Source: Nanobdellota archaeon
GTDB lineage: Archaea; Nanobdellota; Nanobdellia; Pacearchaeales; GW2011-AR1
Length of the DNA stretch: 35,519 bases
NCBI GenBank assembly: GCA_030647965.1
Contig: JAUSIT010000005.1
Location: 1 to 35,519 of the forward strand
Direction of reading: 5' to 3'
The notes beneath the pieces were generated by a model. It was not told the DNA's origin and ran no database searches. It saw only the letters and a program-made list of their open reading frames with translations. The stretch's first letter is position 1, and every line of letters begins with the position of its first letter. This document shows positions 30,335 through 35,519 of this stretch, piece by piece. A program made the translations under genes and the position numbers.

Positions 30335-30652
30335 ATGAATTTAAAAGATATTAAAGACGAAATAGATAAAGGAAAAGTTTTATTTGGGATAAGACAAACT
30401 TTGAAATTTTTTGAAGAAAAAAAGGAAAATGTAAAACCTTTAAAAGAAAAAACTTCTGCTAAACCTAAATCTGTAAAATCAATTTCATCCAAGAATGCAA
30501 GTGTTTTTTTAGCGCGTGATTCAAGAGAAGATACTAGAAAAATGCTTGAAGACAAGAAAATAGAATTTGAAGTATTTAAAACTTCAAAAGAAGATATTGC
30601 AAAAGAGCTTGGATTAAATTTTGAAGCAGAGGTTTTTTTAGTTAAGAAATAA
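30335..30652 (+). CDS. rpl30e: Ribosomal protein eL30-like
   Basis: 105 residues of the L7Ae/L30e fold. The first strand and helix are MNLKDIKDEIDKGKVLFGIRQTLKF; a Lys-rich linker (about 30-52) replaces the usual compact loop; then SSKNASVFLARDSREDTRKMLEDKK, FKTSKEDIAKELG and AEVFLVKK. This is the standard neighbour of rpoA in archaea. It binds RNA in the large subunit. A TATA-like GTTTAAATA lies 25 nt before the ATG, so a second, leaderless transcript may begin here. Confidence 0.85.
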   Translation: MNLKDIKDEIDKGKVLFGIRQTLKFFEEKKENVKPLKEKTSAKPKSVKSISSKNASVFLARDSREDTRKMLEDKKIEFEVFKTSKEDIAKELGLNFEAEVFLVKK

Positions 30653-30654
30653 TA

Positions 30655-31074
30655 ATGGCACATACTATCGATATGCAATTGATGAGATATATTAATTTAT
30701 TTGAAAAAGTCAGCCATGTTTCAACAACAAAATGTTTTATTTATAATAATACTATTTTCTTTGCTGTTCCTGGAAAATTTGTTTCAAAAGCAATTGGGCC
30801 TAATGCAGAAAATATGAGGCAAATTAGCGGCATTCTTAGAAAAAGAATTAAAGTTGTTGAAATGATTGAGGATATAAATCATATTGAAAGATTTGTAAAT
30901 TCTATTGTTGAACCAGTAACTTTTACAAAATTAGAAATTAAAGATAATGTTGTTATATTGAATGCAAATATGCAGAGTAAGGCTGCTTTGATTGGAAGAA
31001 ATAGAACAAGAGAACAAGAGCTCGAAGATATTCTAAAAAAATTTTTTGGGATTGAAAAATTGAGGATTGCTTAA
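30655..31074 (+). CDS. nusA: NusA-like KH-domain transcription factor
   Basis: 139 residues, two KH domains without the bacterial N- and C-terminal parts, the usual archaeal form. The KH signature is VSKAIGPNAENMRQISGILRKRIKVVEMI and the second is KAALIGRNRTREQELEDILKKFFG. Binds RNA during transcription or ribosome assembly. Starts 2 nt after eL30, so it is co-translated. Confidence 0.93.
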   Translation: MAHTIDMQLMRYINLFEKVSHVSTTKCFIYNNTIFFAVPGKFVSKAIGPNAENMRQISGILRKRIKVVEMIEDINHIERFVNSIVEPVTFTKLEIKDNVVILNANMQSKAALIGRNRTREQELEDILKKFFGIEKLRIA

Positions 31075-31133
31075 TTTAGCTTAAATAAAGACGCTACATT
31101 AAATTTAAAAACTCTTTTTTCAAGGTTAATACT

Positions 31134-31556
31134 ATGGGATTGATGAATGCAAGAAAATTAAAGAAAAGTAGAAAGAAAGATAGAATGAACGATAAAGTTT
31201 ATAGAAAGAAAAAACTTGGAATTACTTTGAAGTTTGCACCATTGGGAAGATCTTCACAGGCAAAAGGTATTGTTCTTGAAAAAATTCAAAAAGAAGCTAA
31301 ACAGCCAAATTCAGCTATGAGAAAGTGCTGCAGAGTTCAGTTAATCAAGACTGGAAAGCCTGTAACTTGTTTTATCCCAGGAAATTTAGCACAAAAATTT
31401 ATTGATGAACATGATGAAGTTTTAATTGAAAGAATTGGTGGAAAGCAGGGAAAAACAAAAGGAGATTTATCTGGCGTAAGATTTCAAGTTATTAAAGTAA
31501 ATGATCAATCTTTGAGAAGATTATGGAAAGGAAAGATTGAGAAGGGTAGAAGATAA
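31134..31556 (+). CDS. rps12: Ribosomal protein uS12
   Basis: 140 residues, the usual length of archaeal uS12. The decoding-centre loop is KQPNSAMRKCCRVQLIKTG, followed by FIPGNLAQKFIDEHDEVLIERIGGKQGKTKGDLSGVRFQV. The N-terminus is Lys/Arg rich. A TATA-like AAATTTAAAA lies near 31100, so a second promoter may serve this part of the operon. Two nt separate it from uS7. Confidence 0.97.
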   Translation: MGLMNARKLKKSRKKDRMNDKVYRKKKLGITLKFAPLGRSSQAKGIVLEKIQKEAKQPNSAMRKCCRVQLIKTGKPVTCFIPGNLAQKFIDEHDEVLIERIGGKQGKTKGDLSGVRFQVIKVNDQSLRRLWKGKIEKGRR

Positions 31557-31558
31557 AA

Positions 31559-32152
31559 ATGGCAATGAAAATATTTGGTTTATATGATGTAGAAGGAATT
31601 GAAGTTCAGGAAGCTGGATTAAAAAGAGTTGTAAATTTAAGCCCAAAATTAATTTTAAAAACTCATGGAAGAAATAGACAAGAATTTGCAAAAACAAAAA
31701 TAAATATCATTGAAAGATTAATTAATATTTTACAAGTTCCTGGTTCAAGAGGAAAAAAACACAAGATAATCACAAGATGGAATACTGGAAAATATAGCAA
31801 AAATGCAAAGATTGTTATTGGTGCATTAAATATGGTTGAAGCAAAAACAAAGCAAAATCCTGTTGCTGTTTTAGTAAAAGCAATTGAAAATGCAGCACCA
31901 AGAGATGAAGTTACTGCAATTGAATATGGTGGAGCAACATATCCTCAGGCAGTTGATGTTTCTCCTATAAGAAGAGTCAATTTAGTTTTAAGATTTTTAG
32001 TTCATGGAGCTTATGATAAAGCATTTAATAAAAAAGCAACAATAACTGAAGCACTTGCAAAAGAAATTATATTAGCTTCAGAAAATTCATCTGAAAGTTT
32101 TGCTATTCAGAAAAAGAATGACGCTGAAAAACAGGCAGATGCTGCGAGATAA
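31559..32152 (+). CDS. rps7: Ribosomal protein uS7
   Basis: 197 residues. The core motif VPGSRGKKHKIITRWNTGKYSKNAKIVIGALNM, then VAVLVKAIENAAPRDEVTAIEYGGATYPQAVDVSPIRRVNLVLRFL is diagnostic. A head-domain 16S rRNA binder. A second ATG 6 nt downstream is an alternative start. Ends 28 nt before the next gene. Confidence 0.97.
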   Translation: MAMKIFGLYDVEGIEVQEAGLKRVVNLSPKLILKTHGRNRQEFAKTKINIIERLINILQVPGSRGKKHKIITRWNTGKYSKNAKIVIGALNMVEAKTKQNPVAVLVKAIENAAPRDEVTAIEYGGATYPQAVDVSPIRRVNLVLRFLVHGAYDKAFNKKATITEALAKEIILASENSSESFAIQKKNDAEKQADAAR

Positions 32153-32180
32153 TTCTAAATAAATAAAATTGAAAAATAAA

Positions 32181-32384
32181 ATGGAAAATTATCAAAAAAG
32201 TTTACTTGAAAATGGAATGGATTTTTCTAGTCAGAGAATTATTGGGGAATTAGAAAAAATTGCAAAAACAGTTTCTTCTAATATAAGTTCTTTAGATTTA
32301 ACTCAAATGAGAGAATATCAAGAATTAACAAATGCATTAGTTAGATATAAAGAAGCAGCTAAGGCACAAATAAGAAGTTATTGA
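32181..32384 (+). CDS. Small helical unknown protein
   Basis: 67 residues from ATG 32181; the TTG start 12 nt earlier has no better signal. It is predicted to be two to three helices (MENYQKSLLENGMDFSSQRI, EKIAKTVSSNISSL, MREYQELTNALVRYKEAAK). It has no Cys and no membrane segment. I do not recognise it. Same strand as uS7 and just behind it; its stop abuts the minus-strand gene that follows. It may be an operon passenger or a small factor with ribosome genes. Confidence 0.5.
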   Translation: MENYQKSLLENGMDFSSQRIIGELEKIAKTVSSNISSLDLTQMREYQELTNALVRYKEAAKAQIRSY

Positions 32385-32591
32385 TTATTCTAATTTATAT
32401 TTTCCTATTGCATATTCTAAATCTTTTCCAACCATCCCCCAATCTTTTGAAATAGCAATTGCATCTTTTTGTTCTGGGGATAAAGAATTATTAAAGTAAA
32501 AATCTATTTCAGGGGGATAAATTTGTATTGTTGTTCCCAGGTCTAATATATGGGCCATTCCATTTAAAATATTTTTTAGAGTTTGTTTCAT
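32385..32591 (-). CDS. Small unknown protein
   Basis: 68 residues. A helix MKQTLKNILNGMAHILDLG, a short strand TTIQIYPPEIDFYF, then NSLSPEQKDAIAISKDWGMVGKDLEYAIGKYK. No recognisable domain; the C-terminal part has a D-W-x-x-V-G-x-D-L pattern. It is encoded against the ribosomal operon, between uS7 and fusA, and its stop directly abuts the stop of the preceding plus-strand gene. A TATA-like TTTAAAAAG lies upstream near 32614. Confidence 0.5.
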   Translation of the reverse strand: MKQTLKNILNGMAHILDLGTTIQIYPPEIDFYFNNSLSPEQKDAIAISKDWGMVGKDLEYAIGKYKLE

Positions 32592-32653
32592 AAAAAATAT
32601 AGAAGGGTAATCTTTTTAAACCTCTTTTTTTTAATCAGTTTATACAAAATCTC

Positions 32654-32727
32654 GCTTCTCACGAAGCTTCGAACTTAGAGAATTTTAAAAATTCTCTGGG
32701 TGCTCATTTGTAGAGGACAAATTTCGC
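32654..32727 (+). promoter_or_regulatory. Structured fusA leader, Shine-Dalgarno in a hairpin loop
   Basis: H1 is GCTTC-TCAC-GAAGC (32654-32667), H2 is AGAGAATTT-TAA-AAATTCTCT (32677-32697), an 8-nt linker GGGTGCTC, H3 is ATTTGT-AGAGG-ACAAAT (32706-32722), then TTCGC and the ATG at 32728. The architecture and the GTGCTC and TTCGC sequences match the nrdD leader. TTTTTAAA at 32614-32621 is a possible TATA box. Confidence 0.65.
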
Positions 32728-34914
32728 ATGGCAGAAGAAAAAAATTTCGATAAGATTAAAAGACTAATTAAGAGTCAGATTAATATTAGAAACATCGCTA
32801 CTTCTGCTCATATTCATCATGGAAAAACTGCTTTTACTGATAATCTTTTGGCTGCAGCTGGAAAGCTTGCTGAAAAAAATGCAGGGAATTTAGAAGCAGG
32901 AATGGCAACATGGCAGCATTCTGATGAACAAGAAAGATTATTGACTGTTGATTCTGCAAATGTTTCTATGGTTCATGAATTTCAGGGACAAGAATATTTA
33001 GTTAATTTAATTGATACTCCTGGACATGTAGATTTTTCAGGAAATGTTACAAGGGCAATGAGAGCAATTGACGGCACTGTTGTTTTAGTTTGTGCATCAG
33101 AAGGAATTATGCCTCAAACAGAAACTGTTTTAAAACAAGCATTAAGAGAAAGAGTAAAACCTGTTTTGTTTATTAATAAAGTTGATAGATTAATCAAAGA
33201 ATTAAAATTAAATCCTGAACAAATGCAGGAGAGATTTAAAAAAATAATTAATGAATTTAATAAATTAGTTTTAGCTATTGCAGAACCTGGATTTGGAAGC
33301 AAATGGCAAGTTAGTGTTGCAGATGGAAGTGTATGTTTTGGTTCTGCAAGAGATAACTGGGCTTTAACAGTTCCATATATGAAAAAGAAAAATGTTTCTT
33401 TTGCAGATATTTATAAAATTTATGAGATGGAAGAAAAAGAAAGAAAAGATTGGGTTTGGAAAAATGCATCTTTATTTGAAGTAATTATGGATATTGTTGT
33501 AAAACATTTACCAAGTCCACTAGAAGCTCAAAAATATAGGATTCCAAAAATTTGGAGAGGAGATTTAGAATCAGAATTTGGAAAAAATTTAATAAATTGC
33601 AATCCTGATGGGGAGATTGCATTTGTTATTACTCGAATTGTAATTGATCCAAAATCAGGAAAAGAAATTTCAGCAGGAAGATTATGGTCTGGAACTTTAA
33701 AAGTTGGAATGGATGTTTATTTAAATTTATTAAAGAAAAAACAAAGAATTCAGCAAGTTTTAGTTTACGACGGAATAAAGCCAGAACAAGTTGAAGAAGT
33801 TTCTGCAGGAAATGTTTTAGCTATTTCAGGTATTATGGGAGAAGCAGGAGAGACAATTACATTGAATGAACAACAGCCATTTGAAGAAATGAAACCAATA
33901 TTTGAACCAGTTATTACAAAAGCAATTGAAGTTGAAAAATCAGTTGACTTGCCAAAATTAATTGAAGTTTTGAGAAAAGTTGCAAAAGAAGATCCATCAA
34001 TAAAAATTGAAATTAATGAAGAGACAGGAGAAAATTTAATTTCAGGAATGGGAGAACTTCATTTAGAAATTGTTGAAAATAGGATTAAAACAGAAAAAGG
34101 AGTTAATGTAAAAACTTCTTCGCCAATTGTAGTTTATAGAGAATCTGTTATGAAAAAATCACCTGAAGTAGAAGGAAAAAGCCCAAATAAACATAATTCA
34201 TTTTATTTTATTGTTGAACCATTAGAAGATGCTGTTTCACAATCAATTGAAAAAGGAGATATTCCTGCAGGAAGAGTAAAGAAAAAAGATGATAAATTAT
34301 GGGCTGCATTAAATGTTGCTGGAGTTTCAAATGAAGAAGCAAGACAGTATAGGGATGTTTTTTCAGGAAGTGTTTTTTTAGATAAAACAAAAGGGGAAGT
34401 TCATATTGGAGAAGTTATTGAATTAATTTTAGATTCTTATGAAAATGTTATGAAGGCAGGACCATTAGCAAGAGAGAAATGTTATAAATTAAAAATTTCT
34501 TTAGTCGATATGAAATTGCATGAAGATGCAATTCATAGAGGGCCTGCACAAGTTTATCCTGCAATAAGAGAAGCAATTAGAGATGGTTTTAAAAATGCAA
34601 CACCGGTTTTGTATGAACCTTTACAGGTACATATGATTGAAGTTCCAACAGAATATATGGGCGAAGTTACAAAATTGATTTCTTCTAAAAGAGGACAGTT
34701 GTTAGATATAAGGCAGGAAGAACATGATAGTTTTATTCAGGCAAAAATTCCTGTTGCTGAAATGATTGGATGGAGTTCTTCTTTAAGAAGTGCAACAAAT
34801 GGAAGAGGAATTTCTTCTTTAATGGAACAGGATTTTGAAAGAATGCCGTCTGAATTGCAACAAAAAATAATTGCACAGATTAGAGCTAGAAAAGGCTTGG
34901 AAGAAAATCAGTAA
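32728..34914 (+). CDS. fusA: Translation elongation factor EF-2
   Basis: GTPase that translocates the ribosome. 728 residues, the usual length. G1 is AHIHHGKTAFTD (residues 27-38), G3 is DTPGHVDF and G4 is NKVD. The diphthamide loop is retained as HEDAIHRGPAQVYP, so the modifiable His is present. Domain V ends with MLARKG-like Lys/Arg residues (QIRARKGLEENQ). The leader is highly structured, which suggests translational control. Followed on the same strand by a small Cys-containing gene and EF-1alpha. Confidence 0.98.
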   Translation: MAEEKNFDKIKRLIKSQINIRNIATSAHIHHGKTAFTDNLLAAAGKLAEKNAGNLEAGMATWQHSDEQERLLTVDSANVSMVHEFQGQEYLVNLIDTPGHVDFSGNVTRAMRAIDGTVVLVCASEGIMPQTETVLKQALRERVKPVLFINKVDRLIKELKLNPEQMQERFKKIINEFNKLVLAIAEPGFGSKWQVSVADGSVCFGSARDNWALTVPYMKKKNVSFADIYKIYEMEEKERKDWVWKNASLFEVIMDIVVKHLPSPLEAQKYRIPKIWRGDLESEFGKNLINCNPDGEIAFVITRIVIDPKSGKEISAGRLWSGTLKVGMDVYLNLLKKKQRIQQVLVYDGIKPEQVEEVSAGNVLAISGIMGEAGETITLNEQQPFEEMKPIFEPVITKAIEVEKSVDLPKLIEVLRKVAKEDPSIKIEINEETGENLISGMGELHLEIVENRIKTEKGVNVKTSSPIVVYRESVMKKSPEVEGKSPNKHNSFYFIVEPLEDAVSQSIEKGDIPAGRVKKKDDKLWAALNVAGVSNEEARQYRDVFSGSVFLDKTKGEVHIGEVIELILDSYENVMKAGPLAREKCYKLKISLVDMKLHEDAIHRGPAQVYPAIREAIRDGFKNATPVLYEPLQVHMIEVPTEYMGEVTKLISSKRGQLLDIRQEEHDSFIQAKIPVAEMIGWSSSLRSATNGRGISSLMEQDFERMPSELQQKIIAQIRARKGLEENQ

Positions 34915-34991
34915 ATATTTTTCTTTAAAATTATTTTTATATTTTATTTTTTAACACAAACATTTAAAAGATAATTAAGATTTTTTTAAGT

Positions 34992-35405
34992 ATGTATGAG
35001 ATTGAAAATTATTGTCTTATTGATGGTTCTAAAATGATTATAAAATCCGATGATAATTCTAAAAGAAATTATCATTGCAATTTATGCGGTTTTGAATATT
35101 GGTTTTACTGCACTGAAGAACAAGCAAGAAGTGGGGCTAAAAAATATTTAAAAAATTTTTCTGATGAAAAAATAAATGAAATTGCAGAATTAATTAAACA
35201 ACAAACTCTGTCCCTTCCAACAAATAATGATCTGGAAAAAAGAGCTAAAGAATTTTTTATTGCTTTAAAATTTGATAATGATAATAAAAGAAAAGAGCTT
35301 GAAAAAAATTTAGAAAATTTTAATTTAGGCAGAGAATCTGTGTTAAATGAAATTAATGCTCGAATAATTACTAGAACTAAAATAATGGCAGTTAAAATAA
35401 CATAA
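34992..35405 (+). CDS. Small zinc-ribbon-like unknown protein between the elongation factor genes
   Basis: 137 residues. The N-terminal 45 residues (MYEIENYCLIDGSKMIIKSD, then YHCNLCGFEYWFYCTEEQA) have four cysteines arranged C-x(n)-CxxC-x(n)-C, resembling a one-zinc ribbon. The rest is Lys/Glu/Asn-rich and helical (ARSGAKKYLKNFSDEKINEI and later ELEKNLENFNLGRESVLNEI). No family recognised. A TATA-like ACATTTAAAAG lies about 25 nt before the ATG, so it is probably leaderless. Its place between fusA and the EF-1alpha gene suggests a translation-related job, from context only. Confidence 0.55.
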   Translation: MYEIENYCLIDGSKMIIKSDDNSKRNYHCNLCGFEYWFYCTEEQARSGAKKYLKNFSDEKINEIAELIKQQTLSLPTNNDLEKRAKEFFIALKFDNDNKRKELEKNLENFNLGRESVLNEINARIITRTKIMAVKIT

Positions 35406-35466
35406 GATTTATAAACCCTATTTTTTTAAGATAATTACTTAAAATTATAAAATAAAAACCTAAAAA

Positions 35467-35519
35467 ATGGCAAAAGAAAAACCAAGTATGAATGTTGTGT
35501 TTGTAGGACATGTTGATCA
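35467..35519 (+). CDS. tuf: Translation elongation factor EF-1alpha, 3' end outside the window
   Basis: Only 17 codons are visible: MAKEKPSMNVVFVGHVD, followed by CA of the next codon, fitting the His of the G1 motif (GHVDHGKST). The start and the order fusA-tuf are typical of archaea. TATA-like GATTTATAAACC is at 35404-35415. Confidence 0.88.
   Translation, partial: MAKEKPSMNVVFVGHVD

Noticed and set aside
30307-30678. Minus-strand open frame over the eL30 gene
   Set aside because: Antisense shadow: low-complexity Phe/Ser/Leu-rich translation opposite a recognisable ribosomal gene.

Overview
This strongly AT-rich window comes from an archaeon, most likely a reduced DPANN lineage (Pacearchaeota/Woesearchaeota-like; this placement is inference). 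The archaeal markers are RNA polymerase subunits H, B and A, replication factor C large and small subunits, a short tRNA-splicing endonuclease, eL41, eL30, the archaeal NusA-like KH protein, archaeal uS12/uS7, EF-2 and the start of EF-1alpha. Many genes have a TATA box about 25 nt before the start codon and look leaderless.

Layout. 1-2.9 kb: the 3' part of a very large Cys-rich repeat surface protein, open through the left edge. 2.9-7.1 kb: a winged-helix protein, endA, a GNAT acetyltransferase, an aspartoacylase-family amidohydrolase and a HAD phosphatase. 6.9-7.7 kb: two chains of RNA-like hairpins around an intron-containing tRNA-Gln and a 36-codon eL41 gene. 7.7-13 kb: coiled-coil protein, rfcS, a nucleoside deoxyribosyltransferase-like gene, rfcL, a YkgJ-type Cys-cluster protein, an OB-fold protein and a membrane-anchored thioredoxin-fold protein. 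13.1-22 kb: a deoxynucleotide block: nrdR, a MazG-like gene, nrdD with an intein, a separate 40-codon glycyl-radical gene, nrdG, rpe, a second HAD gene, a kinase-like/dCMP deaminase fusion and dut. 22.7-35.5 kb: tRNA-Lys, then rpoH-rpoB-(two small unknown genes)-rpoA-rpl30e-nusA-rps12-rps7, two small unknown genes, fusA, a small Cys-containing gene, and the first 17 codons of the EF-1alpha gene.

How the genes fit together. The middle of the window makes and polices dNTPs: class III ribonucleotide reductase (NrdD/NrdG), a putative NrdR regulator, dCMP deaminase, dUTPase and three probable nucleotide-cleaning enzymes, next to the clamp loader. The right third is the transcription/translation core.

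The most unusual signals are: (1) class III ribonucleotide reductase is split, with its glycyl-radical loop in its own small gene; (2) the 5' leaders of nrdD, fusA and nrdG share one architecture: hairpin, 8-nt linker ending CTC, a hairpin showing the Shine-Dalgarno in its loop, then TTCGC just before the start; (3) a chain of four tandem hairpins with unrelated stems but the same geometry at 7510-7604; (4) a dispersed intergenic element in three copies with a covarying stem; (5) two small unknown genes tightly packed between rpoB and rpoA.
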